Both the position numbers and the translations under genes were made by a program. Positions 1-10,680 of a stretch of DNA of 64,000 nucleotides are shown in pieces; positions within the stretch are counted from its first letter, which is position 1, and each line of letters starts with the position of its first letter. Under the pieces are notes generated by a model. It saw only the letters and a program-made list of their open reading frames with translations. It was not told where the DNA came from and searched no databases. The stretch is from Acidobacteriaceae bacterium (lineage in GTDB: Bacteria; Acidobacteriota; Terriglobia; Bryobacterales; Bryobacteraceae), in NCBI GenBank assembly GCA_019233755.1, contig JAFAMD010000032.1, forward strand, positions 22,341 through 86,340. Direction: 5' to 3'.

Positions 1-2279
1 CCGAGTTCCTTCCACAGCAGTCCGGACCCAACTTTAAACGGCCGTGGCGAGCCGTCGGGCGAACGGACTCCTTCAGGGAATACCATGACGCTGTATCCGC
101 GGTCGACGGCCTCGCCGGCATGGCGGAAACTTTCCCGGAATCCGCTGAGCTGCGGCAGCGGGAAAACGTTGAATAGCGCCGTCACGAGGAAATAGGCGAT
201 CGGTCCCACGCTGTTCAGAAACCAATTGCCCTGGTTACGCCCGCGCCGGAAGTCGAGCAGTATCTCACCGGCCATCGCGATGGCCACATGCCTTCGCAAA
301 CGACCTGGCAGGGCATACAAAACGAACGCCGCATCATAAGACGTGACGTGATTGCACACAATCAGCACCGGCTCATTCGGCCATTCGCGGATCTCGTATT
401 GCACGCGCGGGTTGGCCAGAAACCACGCGATCGGCATCGCAATGGTTTCGAGAAATACGCCGCGGATCAACTGCTGCAAGGGGTGCCACGGCCAGCGCAG
501 ATAATAATGTTCCGGCGGTTTCCGGGCGCTTGGCCCGGCCGGCGCCTGGCGGACGAGGTTCCGCACGTCTTCCTGTGTTCGCACGTTTTCAAAAGCCGTT
601 TCGTCCAGCGAGATTCCGTACTGCTGTTCGAGCTGTGCCTGCAGTTGAACGCGTCCCAGGCTGTCCAGGTTCAGTTCACGGGAAGCGGCGCCGTTCGTAT
701 CGGCGACGGCTGCGCCGGCAGCGATGCGCCGGGCGATTTCGCGTTTCAGTATTTTGCCGGTTGAGGTTCTTGGCAAGTCTGCTTCCGGCCAAACCATCCA
801 ACGCCGCATCTTCTGAAACTCGGCGAGCTCCCGGTTTGCGCCGGTCACCACCGCTCCGGCGCCGGAATTGCTCTCCAGTGCTAACACGGCCACCGGCTCC
901 GGGCCATGTTCGGCCTGCGACTCGATCACCGCGCAGGCCTTCACGCCCGGTTGCCGCAGCAGTGCCGCTTCCAGGTCTTCGGGATGGATATTTAATCCCG
1001 AAGACGTGACGATCACATCCTTCTTACGCCCGCGGAAGTGCAGGTTGCCGTGCTCATCGAACTCGGCGAGATCGCCGGTTTGAAGCCATTCCGATTCCTG
1101 TTTCTCCGGCCGTCCATGCTGCCATATGGTGTTCGAGATCGTATCGCCGCGGACCAGAACTTCGCCTTCACCGCTGAGCTGGACTTCGCGGCCCGGCAGA
1201 ACTTGCCCGATGGTGCCCCGTGCGGGTCGAAACGGATGGTTCAAGCTGACGAGGGCAGTGGTCTCGGTCATGCCATAGCCCTGCACGACAACGAATCCAA
1301 GAGCGTTCCAAAACTGCTCGCCTTCGGGCGATAAAGCCGCTCCGCCGCAGATAAAGGCCCAGAATTTCAGGCCGAGCAGGCGGTGGATTTTGCGGAAATG
1401 CCACCAGCGCGCCCATGCCGCCTTGCCGGAGGCAGCCGTCAGCCTGGCGGGCAGATCCGGGAAGCGTGCCTCGATATGCGAGCGCATCAAATCGAGCACG
1501 CGCGGCACCGCTGCCAAAACCGAAATGCGTTCGCGGCGTATGTGTTCCACGAGTTCGCCGGCGACCAGTCGCGGCTCGTAATGCACTTCCGCTCCTAATA
1601 AGGGCGGGATCCACAAGCCCATGAATTGGCCGAAGACGTGACTCAGCGGCAAGGTGTGTAGGAAGCGGAGCGGGTGAAAGAGGCGCTCGTATTTGAGGTA
1701 TTTCCGTATTTCCCTCTCGATCGGCAGCAGGCTCGCGAGCACATTCTTGTGTGTGTGGACGACGCCTTTGGGGTCGCCGGTGGTACCGGACGTAAAAACG
1801 ATCTGTAATGGGTCGTCCTCGCTCAGATGCGGTTCCGCGTGGGCTTCGTGCGCGGTAATTGCCCGGTCGAAATCCTCGAAAAACACGGCCGGAATCGTCG
1901 ACCGGAGTGCGGCAAGATTCTCCTGATTGCCAACGATGAGCCGCGGCGAGACTTCATCGATGACTCGCCGGACGAAATCTCCCGCGCTCGCGTAGTCTAC
2001 CGGCACCGGCAGCACGCCCCGCAAGATGCAGCCGAAGAAGGCCGCCACCCATTCGGCGCCGTTCTCTCCCCAGATGAGGACGCGTTCGCCCTTGAGCACT
2101 TCGCGCTCGACCAGCTCGCCCGCAAAGCGCCGGGAAAGAGTCGCTAGCTCTTGATAGGTAACTCTCCGCTGCCGAAGTCCGCGCGGAGCAACGATGGCGA
2201 TGTCTTTGCCGTGCTTTTCGAAGTCGCTCACGAGCGAGGCAAGGCTGCTTCGTTCGGCTGGCACATATTTAGCCGGCAC
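1..2279 (-). CDS. acyl-CoA ligase / acyl carrier / PlsC acyltransferase fusion (3' end outside window)
   Basis: The minus frame stays open from just after the VWA gene stop to the window edge, about 759 codons. An AMP-forming ligase domain comes first, with the P-loop-like motif TSGTTGDPKG near residue 160, GYGMTETT, and the late motif GDLAEFD followed by GRKKD. A carrier-like stretch ELNLDSLGRVQ with a candidate phosphopantetheine serine follows near 540. A PlsC acyltransferase begins near 640 with NHVTSYD and later FPEGVRS. The family expectation is activation of a fatty acid, loading and transfer to a lysophospholipid, as in Aas, but here the ligase comes first and the acyltransferase last. 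The start is GTG at 2279 or GTG at 2264; no ATG fits, and a short repeat of the codons Tyr-Val-Pro-Ala lies there. The frame begins right after the upstream stop, so coupling is likely. Confidence 0.85.
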   Translation of the reverse strand, partial: MPAKYVPAERSSLASLVSDFEKHGKDIAIVAPRGLRQRRVTYQELATLSRRFAGELVEREVLKGERVLIWGENGAEWVAAFFGCILRGVLPVPVDYASAGDFVRRVIDEVSPRLIVGNQENLAALRSTIPAVFFEDFDRAITAHEAHAEPHLSEDDPLQIVFTSGTTGDPKGVVHTHKNVLASLLPIEREIRKYLKYERLFHPLRFLHTLPLSHVFGQFMGLWIPPLLGAEVHYEPRLVAGELVEHIRRERISVLAAVPRVLDLMRSHIEARFPDLPARLTAASGKAAWARWWHFRKIHRLLGLKFWAFICGGAALSPEGEQFWNALGFVVVQGYGMTETTALVSLNHPFRPARGTIGQVLPGREVQLSGEGEVLVRGDTISNTIWQHGRPEKQESEWLQTGDLAEFDEHGNLHFRGRKKDVIVTSSGLNIHPEDLEAALLRQPGVKACAVIESQAEHGPEPVAVLALESNSGAGAVVTGANRELAEFQKMRRWMVWPEADLPRTSTGKILKREIARRIAAGAAVADTNGAASRELNLDSLGRVQLQAQLEQQYGISLDETAFENVRTQEDVRNLVRQAPAGPSARKPPEHYYLRWPWHPLQQLIRGVFLETIAMPIAWFLANPRVQYEIREWPNEPVLIVCNHVTSYDAAFVLYALPGRLRRHVAIAMAGEILLDFRRGRNQGNWFLNSVGPIAYFLVTALFNVFPLPQLSGFRESFRHAGEAVDRGYSVMVFPEGVRSPDGSPRPFKVGSGLLWKEL

Positions 2280-2288
2280 ATACTTAGC

Positions 2289-3487
2289 CTACGATGACGT
2301 GCTGCCTGCTCCTGCGTAATAGCCGTCGCGAGCTTGAACGACAAGTCCGTTCTGCTTCACTGTGAGCTGGATCTTCCGGTAACTGCCGTCAGTATCGGGA
2401 CGATCCGGTGTATAACCGATGCTGTATTGATTGCGCAGCTCTTCTTCAATGCGGTTGTAAATGTCGTCGACGGTTTTCTTCTTTGAGACTTCGAAATAGG
2501 CGCCGCCGGTCTGCTTCGAAATCTGTTGAAGGATTTTCTTACCGTCCGGGCGGCTCACAGGCGTTCCGCCGCCACGCCGACCGCCCCAGCCACCGCCGCC
2601 GCCACCCATACCACCCCAGCCGCCGTGGCGGCCCATGCCCGGACCACTGAAGGCCCGATTCATTCCCCCTTCTTCATCCGCGATGCGAACCGAGTAGGCG
2701 AGTGTGTTGGCCTTCTGCGCGGACGTGATTGCCTCCGACTGCGACACTTTGCTTGCATTGTCTTCCCCATCGGTCAGGAGAATCAGCGCCTTTCGTCCCG
2801 CCTGTTTTTTCATCAGATCATTGGCGGCAAGATAGATCGCGTCGAAGAGGGTGGTGCCTCCGCCATGGCCACCGTATCCTCCGTGTCCGCGGCCATATCC
2901 GCCGCCTCCCTGGCCGCCGGAGCCGCCCCAGCCGCCACCGCTTCCGCCCTGCTGATTCGGATCGCCGTGACACCACTGCCGAGAACCAAGCAGATCCAGC
3001 CCTTTCTCCAACTGCTGCCGTGACGACGTCAGATCCTGCAAGAGTTCCACTTCGCGATCGAAGTGATCAGAAAGACTTTGTCCCGATCGGGACGCAATAC
3101 CTGCTCGATAAAGGTCCGGCTTGCGTCGCGCTCCTCCGGAATCATGCGCCGCTCGCTGCCGCTGGTGTCCACCAGCAGCCCAAGCGTCAGAGGAAGATCG
3201 CTCTGCTGGGCGAAGTAACGGATGGTTTGCGGGCGGCCATCTTCTTCAAGTATGAAATCGTCTTTCGTTAAGTTGCGGACGATCTTGCCGTCTTTGTCCC
3301 GCACGGTCGCGAATACATTGACCACTTTGACGTCAGCCGAAAACGTCGCCTGCGGTGGCGCCGGTTCCTGAGCCGAAGTGAGTTGGGCACGCAGCATCCG
3401 GCCGGCTGACGAGAACCAAAAGCCGGAAACGATCAGGCCTCGCCGCGTGAACTGCAGACGTCGAGACGCACCCTTGTCTCCTTGCAT
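2289..3487 (-). pseudogene. VWFA-related acidobacterial domain protein, one-base frameshift
   Basis: Two overlapping frames (3029-3487 and 2289-3050) together make one von Willebrand A protein of about 400 residues. The first has an N-terminal RR-type export segment, the typical DVKVVNVFATVRDKDG stretch and the MIDAS start DTSGS. The second continues with HFDREVELLQDLT, then GGTTLFDAI, LLTDGEDN and the C-terminal YSIGYTP seen in acidobacterial VWFA-related domains. The break is at about 3065, where VFLI should run into HFDREV and one base is missing. It is either a real pseudogene or a sequencing indel. Two Gly/Trp/His/Tyr-rich inserts sit inside the A domain. The product is probably exported; its function is not known. 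The stop abuts the fusion enzyme downstream. Confidence 0.8.
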
Positions 3488-3608
3488 AGCTTAAGGGCGT
3501 CCGACGCATGCGGCGAGGTTTCGGTTTCCGGCACGCCGGACCTTACAGGCTGATGAGGTAGGCCCCGCTCAGACGAGAACGAGGCGAGTGACAAGAACAA
3601 GATTTCGG

Positions 3609-3983
3609 CTATTTGGCTCCAGCGGCTCGTGCGCGCCAGAAAGCCGAGAGCAATTTCTCCTCGGGAACCGGTTGAGGTTCGCTTGGCTTCTGCACAAGTA
3701 CAGGTCCGCGCCGTTCCGGCGCAGAAATTTCATGCAGGAACGAGAGGGCTACCGGGTTGCCCGCTGCGATTTGGGTTCCGTGCTGACACATATCCCTCAA
3801 GAGTTTGCGTCCGGCTGCATCATAGCCAGTCAGGCGGGAGATGTCGACCGTCAAGCGGCGTGCGGTCACATCGGCAAGGGCATCCTTCCAGGCGGAAGCG
3901 ACGTCGTCTACGACGTCGCCCGAGAATCTACCGTTGAGCTCTATACGGAACTCATCTGCTCTGTCGTGAATTTTGACTGTCAA
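3609..3983 (-). CDS. STAS-like domain protein
   Basis: This is a 124-residue cytoplasmic protein with no signal or membrane segment. The pattern of short beta strands (FRIELNGRF, RLTVDISRL) around GYDAAGRKLLRDM resembles STAS/anti-sigma-factor-antagonist folds, where a strand-turn-helix carries the regulatory residue. The C-terminal 30 residues are Pro/Glu-rich and poorly conserved in appearance. The start is TTG at 3983: a stop lies three codons upstream, and AGGTGA sits six bases before the TTG. It lies alone between the VWA gene and the divergent glgX. A partner-switching role is inference only; no anti-sigma kinase gene is adjacent. Confidence 0.6.
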   Translation of the reverse strand: MTVKIHDRADEFRIELNGRFSGDVVDDVASAWKDALADVTARRLTVDISRLTGYDAAGRKLLRDMCQHGTQIAAGNPVALSFLHEISAPERRGPVLVQKPSEPQPVPEEKLLSAFWRARAAGAK

Positions 3984-4207
3984 CTTGTGTCACCTGAGCG
4001 TTAGATCGCCGGATCAATATGCCGGCTACAGGCACGATTTAACTTTCTTAATTTAATTATTAACAGATATTCATCAGGCTGTCTCCGGCCATAAATACGG
4101 GGCCCGCCAGCAGCCCTATGGAAACAAAGACTTGCCGTGAATCATCTTCGCTTTTGTAGATGCCTCAAAGGGCAGAGCGGTAGTAGTTAAATTAACAAAG
4201 AGATCAG

Positions 4208-6463
4208 ATGGGGAACAGAATTTTTCCAGGCAGGCCGTATCCGCAGGGTGCAACGTGGGATGGAACCGGGGTCAACTTCGCGTTGTACTCGGAGAACGCA
4301 ACCGGAGTGGAACTCTGTCTGTTTAATGAGCTCGGAATTGCGGATCATGACACGATTCCAGTGCAGGAATGCACCGGACACGTGTGGCACTGCTATGTAC
4401 AAGGCCTCAGCATCGGCCAATTGTACGGATATCGGGTGCACGGTCCTTACGAACCCGAAAGAGGCCACCGGTTTAATCCGGCAAAGCTGGTTCTCGACCC
4501 GTACGCGCACGCAGTGGCCGGTGCGGTGAACTGGGACTATCCGGTCTTCGGCTACCAGCTCGGCGACCCGAACGAAGACCTGAGCCTCGATACGGATGAT
4601 GATGCAGCGGGCATGCCCAAGGGCGTGGTTACCAGTTCTCTCTTCGATTGGCAGAATGACCGCTCGCCCGAAATTCCGCTGCATCAATCGGTCATTTATG
4701 AAGCGCACGTGAAGGGGATGACTGCTCTCAATCCGGATGTTCCGGAGGCGCTGCGAGGCACTTATCTCGGCCTGGCGTGCCCGGCGATGATCGATTATTT
4801 CAAGACGCTGGGGATCACAACAGTGGAACTCATGCCCGCTCATGACTTTCTCGACGACAAGATTCTGCTGGATAAAGGTCTGCGCAACTACTGGGGCTAC
4901 AACACCACCAACTATTTCTCACCGGCGGCCAGGTACTCGAGCTCGGGCGACATGGGCCAGCAGATCGGCGAGTTCAAAACGATGGTTCGTGAGCTCCATC
5001 GCGCCGGTATCGAAGTCATTCTGGACGTTGTGTACAATCACACGTCCGAAGGGAATCACCTGGGACCCACCCTTAGTTTTCGAGGCATTGACAACGCCAC
5101 GTACTACCGGCTAGTGGCGGATAAGCAGCGGTACTACATGGATTACACAGGTACCGGGAACACACTGAACATGCAGCATCCGCAGGTGATCAAGCTGGTG
5201 ATGGACAGCCTGCGCTATTGGGTGCTAGACATGCACATCGACGGTTTCCGGTTCGATCTTGCGTCAGCGCTGGCGCGCGAACTGCATGACGTGGACCGGC
5301 TGTCGGCCTTCTTCGACGTGATCAATCAGGATCCGGTGCTTTCGAAAGTGAAGCTGATCGCCGAGCCGTGGGACGTCGGCGAAGGCGGTTACCAGGTGGG
5401 CCAGTTCCCGGCATTATGGGCAGAGTGGAATGGCAAATATCGGGACGTCGTCCGCCGCTACTGGAAGGGGGATCCCGGCCAATTAGCCGAGCTCGGTTAC
5501 CGCCTCACGGGCAGCAGCGATCTCTATCAGCGAGACGGCCGCCGGCCCTCCGCCAGCATCAACTTCATTACCGCGCATGACGGCTTTACGCTGAACGACC
5601 TGGTCAGTTACAAGGAGAAGCACAACCAAGCTAACGGCGAAAACAATCGGGACGGAACAAATGACAACTACTCGTGGAACCACGGCGTGGAGGGCCCGAC
5701 CGACGACCCGACGATCATCGAGCTGCGTGAGCGCGAGAAGCGCAATCTCCTGACCACCCTATTGCTTTCGCAAGGCGTTCCCATGATTTGCGGCGGCGAT
5801 GAGATCAGCCGCACGCAGAAAGGCAACAACAACGCCTATTGTCAGGACAACGAAATCAGTTGGCTGAACTGGAATTTGAACGATCGCGAGAAGGCGATGC
5901 TGGAATTTACTACGAAGCTGATTGCGCTTCGCCGTGAACACCCGAACCTGCACCGCCGCAAGTTCTTCCAGGACCGCCACATCAGTCCTGCAACAGCGGA
6001 GAAGCACAAGGTGAACGGCACAGAAATGCGGGATGTCTGCTGGTACCGTCCGGACGGCGAGGAGATGACGGAAGAAGAGTGGAATGCCGGCTGGGTGCGC
6101 TGCCTGGGCCTCTGGCTCTGCGGCCGCACGCTGAACGATGTGGACCGATACGGTGAGCTGATCCGCGATGACAACTTCCTTTTTTGCCTCAATCCTCATC
6201 ACGAGCACATCGACTTCTATTTGCCGGTGTGTCGCGAACGCTGTGGCTGGGAGCTGCTTATGGATACGCGGGATCCCACAGTAGCGAAAACCCTAGCGCT
6301 GAAGAGCAAGGAGCCCTACGACATGGCGGCCCACTCCGCCGTGCTCTTTCGAGAAGTGGAATTGAAGCGAGAGGCGGAACAGATACGTGCTGAGAAGGTC
6401 GCGCTAGAGCAGACCGCCGATCTGCCACCAGCGCGCAAAGAAGAAGTTGCCGTTTCGAAATAG
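4208..6463 (+). CDS. glgX: glycogen debranching enzyme (isoamylase type, GH13)
   Basis: This 751-residue GlgX/TreX-type enzyme hydrolyses alpha-1,6 branch points during glycogen breakdown. An N-terminal CBM48-like domain (residues 1-150, starting with the [10 protein letters not shown] pattern) precedes the catalytic barrel. Visible catalytic features are the nucleophile in [11 protein letters not shown] (Asp about 350), the acid/base in IAEPWD (Glu about 386) and the third carboxylate in TAHDGF (Asp about 458). Length is normal for the family. The C-terminal 40 residues are a charged Glu/Lys-rich tail. ATG 4208 follows the purine-rich AAAGAGATCAG. It stands alone, with no other glycogen gene in the window, and ends at a large hairpin. 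Confidence 0.95.
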   Translation: MGNRIFPGRPYPQGATWDGTGVNFALYSENATGVELCLFNELGIADHDTIPVQECTGHVWHCYVQGLSIGQLYGYRVHGPYEPERGHRFNPAKLVLDPYAHAVAGAVNWDYPVFGYQLGDPNEDLSLDTDDDAAGMPKGVVTSSLFDWQNDRSPEIPLHQSVIYEAHVKGMTALNPDVPEALRGTYLGLACPAMIDYFKTLGITTVELMPAHDFLDDKILLDKGLRNYWGYNTTNYFSPAARYSSSGDMGQQIGEFKTMVRELHRAGIEVILDVVYNHTSEGNHLGPTLSFRGIDNATYYRLVADKQRYYMDYTGTGNTLNMQHPQVIKLVMDSLRYWVLDMHIDGFRFDLASALARELHDVDRLSAFFDVINQDPVLSKVKLIAEPWDVGEGGYQVGQFPALWAEWNGKYRDVVRRYWKGDPGQLAELGYRLTGSSDLYQRDGRRPSASINFITAHDGFTLNDLVSYKEKHNQANGENNRDGTNDNYSWNHGVEGPTDDPTIIELREREKRNLLTTLLLSQGVPMICGGDEISRTQKGNNNAYCQDNEISWLNWNLNDREKAMLEFTTKLIALRREHPNLHRRKFFQDRHISPATAEKHKVNGTEMRDVCWYRPDGEEMTEEEWNAGWVRCLGLWLCGRTLNDVDRYGELIRDDNFLFCLNPHHEHIDFYLPVCRERCGWELLMDTRDPTVAKTLALKSKEPYDMAAHSAVLFREVELKREAEQIRAEKVALEQTADLPPARKEEVAVSK

Positions 6464-6524
6464 GCACACTTCGATAGCGTTCACCGCTTGACGCGCTGCG
6501 GTAGAACCCCGGACCCTCAGCCAG

Positions 6525-6556
6525 CGAGGCGGCATGTTGTTCTTCACGCCGCCTCG
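6525..6556. terminator. GC-rich hairpin between convergent glgX and iorB
   Basis: A perfect nine-base inverted repeat, CGAGGCGGC (6525-6533) and GCCGCCTCG (6548-6556), has a 14-base loop in which two more pairs can form. It lies between the stop of glgX and the stop of the convergent iorB. There is no U-tract on either side, so it may be a bidirectional transcript-end hairpin rather than a classical intrinsic terminator. Confidence 0.5.
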
Positions 6557-6581
6557 GGCCAGGGCGGGCGGGCTCTGTATC

Positions 6582-8765
6582 CTAGGCCCAACTGTAACCG
6601 CTTTTCGAGAGCGGCAGCGTTCGAATACGCTGGCCTGTTGCTGCAAAGATCGCGTTACAGACAGCAGGCAGCAGGGGCGGTAATGCCGGCTCTCCCAAAC
6701 CGGTGGGCGGGTTGTCGGTTTTGAGGAAATGAACCTCGATTTCAGGCGCCTGGCGGATACGAAGCAACTCGTGCTGATTGTAGTTCGTCTGAACTACGCG
6801 GCCTGCCTCGAGAGTGATCTCCTGGAACATGAGCTCACTCAAGCCATCAATAATGGCGCCTTGCACCTGTGCTTCTGCGCCGCTCGGGTTGACGATCTGG
6901 CTTCCCACATCGCCGCAGGCCCACACCTTATTTACCTTGATGGCTTTCTTAGCGTTCACGCTGACTTCAGCGACGTGCGCAAAATAGCCTTGGAAGCTGT
7001 AGTGGAAGGCGACGCCGAGCGCAGTGCCCTTCGGCAGCGTACGCTTGCCCCAGCCGGATTTCTCCGCTACGAGCTCAACCACGGCCCGCATGCGAGCGGG
7101 GTTGTAAGTCTGCGGCTGCGCGCCGGCTAACAATTCCAGGCGGAATTGCAAAGGATCTTTGCCGGCCGCGTGAGCCAATTCGTCGATGAAGGATTGGAAT
7201 ACGAACGCCTGCGAGTTCGCAGTGGGAGCGCGAAGCGCGCCGGTCTTTAGCATCAACGGCATCACCGAGGAATAGATGCTGAAGTTCGGAACGAAGCCCG
7301 AGGGAAACTCGGTTGGTGAGATACCCGCGGTAGGAGCATACGTTTCACCCTCACCAAAACTGACGAAGTGATTGAGCCAGGCGACAATCTTGCCTGAGGC
7401 ATCGACGCCGCCTTTGAGGAAGTGGAAGCCGCCGGGGCGGTAGTAGTCATGCGTCATGTCGTCTTCACGCGACCACAGGAGCTTGACCGGCGTGCCAACC
7501 TTCTTTGCAATGGCCGAGACTTCCACCATGTAGTCACTCGTGAGACCGCGGCCGAAGGAGCCGCCGGCCCGCTGCAAGTGGATGGTGATGTCGTCTTCCG
7601 GAATGCCCAAAATCTTTGCCACAAGGGCGCGCCCGCGTGCCGGCTGCTGAGTGTTGCTCCAGATTTCGAGCTTGCCGTTTTTGAAAACGGCAGTACAATT
7701 TCTGGGTTCAAGCGGCGCGTGTGAAATGAAGGGATAGGAATAGGCAGCATCCAGTACTTTGGCCGCACCTTTCAGCGCCTGGTCCACGTCGCCGTCGCTC
7801 TTAACCGTGCGTTGCGGCTGCTGCTGCGACAACTCACGGGCACGCTGCGCAAATCCTTCTGTGCTTTGTTGCGCAGCCGGGCCCTCGTCCCATTTCACGT
7901 CCAGCTTCTTGCGAGCGGACTGGGCCTGCCACCAGGTATCGGCAACGATGGCGACGCCCGGTTCGAGACCGGGGTCGCTCTTCATGACCGGCCCGACTTG
8001 CATAGGGCTTTCAAGGACGAACGCGTCGCGGACGCCGGGCATCTTCTTCACTTCATCGATATTGGCGCTGACGACTTTCCCGCCGAAGACGGGACACTTC
8101 TGATAGACGGCATGGAGCATCCCGGGCAGGGTGAAGTCGATACTATAGATCGGTTTGCCCGAAACGATATCCGGCACGTCGACACCGACAGTCCGGTGGC
8201 CGATGATCTTGTATTCGGAGGCCGGTTTCAGCTTGACTGAATTGAGGTCCGGCACGGGCAAGCTCGCGGCGGTCGCGGCAAGCTCGCCGTAGCCGAGGGA
8301 ACGATCTGTAGGCCGGTGATAGACGCGTCCGTTGGAGGCGAAGCATTCACTTTCAGGAACGCCCCATGTTTTAGCGGCGGCAGCAATGAGCATCAGGCGG
8401 CCCACGGCGCCGACTTGCTGCATCGGAACGAAGTTGTTCGAGGCAGCGCGGCTACCCCCGGTGGTCTGCAATCCATACTTCGCGTCCAAACCGGCCTGCT
8501 CTACCTTCACGCTCTTCCAGTCAACCTCCAGTTCCTCGGCGATCAGCATGGGGAGCATGTTTTTGATTCCCTGGCCAATCTCGGGATTTCTGGATATGAG
8601 GGTGACTGTACCGTCACGGTCGATGCGGATAAAAGCGGTGGGAACAAGCGGTGGGGGCGCTGGCGGCTGCTGAGCGGAGACGCGCGGTTCGAAATACGTC
8701 CCGAGCAGCATGCCTCCGCCGGCAACCGCGGTCACGTGAAGGAACGATCGGCGACTTACTTGCAT
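6582..8765 (-). CDS. iorB: isoquinoline 1-oxidoreductase-type molybdopterin subunit (beta)
   Basis: This 727-residue large subunit belongs to the xanthine dehydrogenase superfamily (aldehyde oxidase / IorB-like). It binds the molybdenum cofactor and hydroxylates an N-heterocycle or aldehyde, passing electrons to the iron-sulfur subunit. The chosen ATG (8765) gives a twin-arginine signal [10 protein letters not shown] in the first 20 residues and has a perfect AAGGAGGT. A longer frame exists upstream but would overlap iorA. Molybdopterin-binding motifs include [16 protein letters not shown] and [14 protein letters not shown]. Only one base separates it from the iorA stop. The cytochrome c gene that often accompanies this pair is not present. 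The real substrate cannot be told from sequence. Confidence 0.88.
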   Translation of the reverse strand: MQVSRRSFLHVTAVAGGGMLLGTYFEPRVSAQQPPAPPPLVPTAFIRIDRDGTVTLISRNPEIGQGIKNMLPMLIAEELEVDWKSVKVEQAGLDAKYGLQTTGGSRAASNNFVPMQQVGAVGRLMLIAAAAKTWGVPESECFASNGRVYHRPTDRSLGYGELAATAASLPVPDLNSVKLKPASEYKIIGHRTVGVDVPDIVSGKPIYSIDFTLPGMLHAVYQKCPVFGGKVVSANIDEVKKMPGVRDAFVLESPMQVGPVMKSDPGLEPGVAIVADTWWQAQSARKKLDVKWDEGPAAQQSTEGFAQRARELSQQQPQRTVKSDGDVDQALKGAAKVLDAAYSYPFISHAPLEPRNCTAVFKNGKLEIWSNTQQPARGRALVAKILGIPEDDITIHLQRAGGSFGRGLTSDYMVEVSAIAKKVGTPVKLLWSREDDMTHDYYRPGGFHFLKGGVDASGKIVAWLNHFVSFGEGETYAPTAGISPTEFPSGFVPNFSIYSSVMPLMLKTGALRAPTANSQAFVFQSFIDELAHAAGKDPLQFRLELLAGAQPQTYNPARMRAVVELVAEKSGWGKRTLPKGTALGVAFHYSFQGYFAHVAEVSVNAKKAIKVNKVWACGDVGSQIVNPSGAEAQVQGAIIDGLSELMFQEITLEAGRVVQTNYNQHELLRIRQAPEIEVHFLKTDNPPTGLGEPALPPLLPAVCNAIFAATGQRIRTLPLSKSGYSWA

Positions 8766-8766
8766 T

Positions 8767-9282
8767 TTAGAGACCTCCTTCCGCGGTGCCGGCGGCATGA
8801 TTGGCCGCGCCGGCGCGCTGATGTTGCGACTGCATGGAGGCTGCCTTGTGGATGGCCTCACGAATACGAACATAGGTGCCGCAGCGACATAAATTGCCGT
8901 TCATGGCATCGTCGATATCTCGATCGGTGGGATTGGGATGCTTCGTTAACAGAGCCGCTGCCGACATGATCTGGCCGGCCTGACAGTACCCGCATTGGGG
9001 TACGTCGATTTCCAGCCAGGCTTTCTGCAGGGGATGAGAACCATCCGGTGACAACCCTTCGATGGTGGTGATTTGAGCGTTCGCTGCTGCCGACACCGGC
9101 GTCAAACAGGAACGAACCGCCTGGCCGCCGAGATGTACGGTGCAGGCGCCGCACTGACCGATTCCGCAGCCATACTTTGTTCCGTGGAGGTTGAGTACGT
9201 CCCGAATCACCCAGAGGAGCGGGGTATCGGAAGGCACGTTAACAGTAGTGGACCGGCCATTAACCGTGAGCTCGATAGCCAT
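8767..9282 (-). CDS. iorA: isoquinoline 1-oxidoreductase-type [2Fe-2S] subunit (alpha)
   Basis: This 171-residue small subunit carries two [2Fe-2S] clusters. The plant-ferredoxin-type set is visible as CGIGQCGAC plus a later Cys in RSCLTP. The second set is CGYCQAG and CRCGTY. It shuttles electrons from the molybdenum subunit encoded directly downstream. The start is ATG at 9282, giving MAIELTVNG, the usual family N-terminus; upstream in-frame codons have no family similarity and were left out. The last 25 residues are Ala/Gln-rich. It is divergent from the Hsp70-like gene, with a 95-base shared promoter region. Confidence 0.9.
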   Translation of the reverse strand: MAIELTVNGRSTTVNVPSDTPLLWVIRDVLNLHGTKYGCGIGQCGACTVHLGGQAVRSCLTPVSAAANAQITTIEGLSPDGSHPLQKAWLEIDVPQCGYCQAGQIMSAAALLTKHPNPTDRDIDDAMNGNLCRCGTYVRIREAIHKAASMQSQHQRAGAANHAAGTAEGGL

Positions 9283-9377
9283 GCATTCTAATTTATCGAG
9301 ACTTAATCGGGGAGGAGAAGGCGGGCGAAGCCGCAATCCACGGCCCGACTGATTGGGTCTGAGATCATGTCCCAGGG

Positions 9378-10655
9378 ATGAAGATCGGCTTTGACTTCGG
9401 TACCACGAACAGCTCCATCGCGATGGCGACCGAAGACGGTGATGTGAAGCTTGCGCGCTTCGCGTACCAGGGGGGCTCGACGGAATCATATCGATCTCTG
9501 CTTTACCTGGAACGAATTCGCGAAGGGCGCCGGACGACCATCAAGTCATGGGGCGGCCCGGAAGGAATCGAACACTACCTTCAGACCGAGGATAAGGGCC
9601 GTCTGGTTCAGTCTCTGAAATCCTTTCTGGCCAGTCGCAGCCTGCAAACCACGGAGATCTTCGGCCGCCGCTTTCGGCTTGAGGACTTGGTGGCTAATAT
9701 TCTGCGTGATATTCGCACGAAAGCGGAAGAGCAATTCGGCTGCAGGATACGAGATGCCGTTGTAGGCCGGCCAGTGCGATTCGTGGGTGCCGAGTCCAAG
9801 GCGGATGACGATTATGCGGTGCAGCGCTTGACGCGCGCTCTCGAAAACGCCGGCTTCGAGAAAGTAGAGTTCGAGTATGAGCCTGTCGCCGCCGCTTATT
9901 ACTACGAATCAACTCTGGATCACGATGAATTGATATTGATCGGCGACTTCGGCGGAGGCACGAGCGACTTTTCGTTGCTGCATGTCGGTCCTTCCGCTCG
10001 GCGGCGCGGCCAGCCGAGGGATGTGCTGGGCAACAAAGGCCTGGCGCTTGCAGGTGACGCGTTCGATGCAAGGATCATCCGGCACCTGGTTTCTCCGGCG
10101 CTCGGCGCCGGAACGCTTCTCGATTCGGCGGGAAAACTGCTGCCCGTCCCGAACTGGGTGTACTTCAAGCTGGAACGCTGGCACCATCTCTCGTTCCTGC
10201 GATCCGCAGAAACACTCAACATGCTGCAAAGCGTTGCGGTGCAGGCTCTCGAACCGGAGAAGCTAAGCGCCCTGCTATATCTCGTGAAGCACGACCTCGG
10301 CTATCACCTGCATCGGGCCGTCCAGAGAGTAAAGGTCGCACTTTCGCACGACGAACACAGCCTTTTTGAATTCGTCGACGGCGATCTGGAACTCGAGGCG
10401 GACGTCGCCCGGCAGGCTTTCGAGAGCTGGATTTCAGAGGAGCTGCTCGCAATTGAGCAGCGGGTCGATGCTTTGCTGGCAAAATGCGGCACACAAGCGC
10501 GGGATGTGGACAGAGTGTTTCTCACTGGAGGCTCTTCGCTTGTGCCGGCCGTGCGCCGCATTTTCGAATCGCGATTCGGATCTCAAAAGATTCGTACCGG
10601 CGACGAGTTTACGTCGGTTGCCCGCGGGCTTGCGCTCAGGTCATTAGACAGCTGA
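9378..10655 (+). CDS. Hsp70-family ATPase, YegD-like
   Basis: This 425-residue protein has the actin/Hsp70 ATPase fold only. The phosphate-1 motif FDFGTTNSS is at residues 5-13, a phosphate-2-like loop [10 protein letters not shown] near 190, and the adenosine motif [13 protein letters not shown] near 385. It lacks the substrate-binding beta domain and EEVD-type tail of DnaK, so it fits the YegD group of short Hsp70-like proteins, whose role is poorly known. No GrpE or DnaJ gene is near. It probably forms a single-gene unit, ending at a hairpin that it shares with the convergent membrane-protein gene. Confidence 0.85.
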   Translation: MKIGFDFGTTNSSIAMATEDGDVKLARFAYQGGSTESYRSLLYLERIREGRRTTIKSWGGPEGIEHYLQTEDKGRLVQSLKSFLASRSLQTTEIFGRRFRLEDLVANILRDIRTKAEEQFGCRIRDAVVGRPVRFVGAESKADDDYAVQRLTRALENAGFEKVEFEYEPVAAAYYYESTLDHDELILIGDFGGGTSDFSLLHVGPSARRRGQPRDVLGNKGLALAGDAFDARIIRHLVSPALGAGTLLDSAGKLLPVPNWVYFKLERWHHLSFLRSAETLNMLQSVAVQALEPEKLSALLYLVKHDLGYHLHRAVQRVKVALSHDEHSLFEFVDGDLELEADVARQAFESWISEELLAIEQRVDALLAKCGTQARDVDRVFLTGGSSLVPAVRRIFESRFGSQKIRTGDEFTSVARGLALRSLDS

Positions 10656-10661
10656 GGAGCT

Positions 10662-10678
10662 TAGCCCAAGTTGGGTTA
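10662..10678. terminator. small hairpin between convergent genes
   Basis: TAGCCCAA (10662-10669) and TTGGGTTA (10671-10678) form an inverted repeat with one G-U pair, giving about six stable pairs with a tight loop. It fills the 25 bases between the Hsp70-like stop and the stop of the membrane protein. No strong U-tract follows. Confidence 0.4.
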
Positions 10679-10680
10679 GC

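Noticed and set aside
2526..3023. Open plus-strand frames antisense to the VWA gene
   Set aside because: They arise from the Gly-rich codon pattern of the VWA gene and show no family motifs.
3029..3065. Second selenocysteine-type TGA readthrough in the VWA gene
   Set aside because: The homologous continuation is in a different frame, so it is a frameshift, not recoding.
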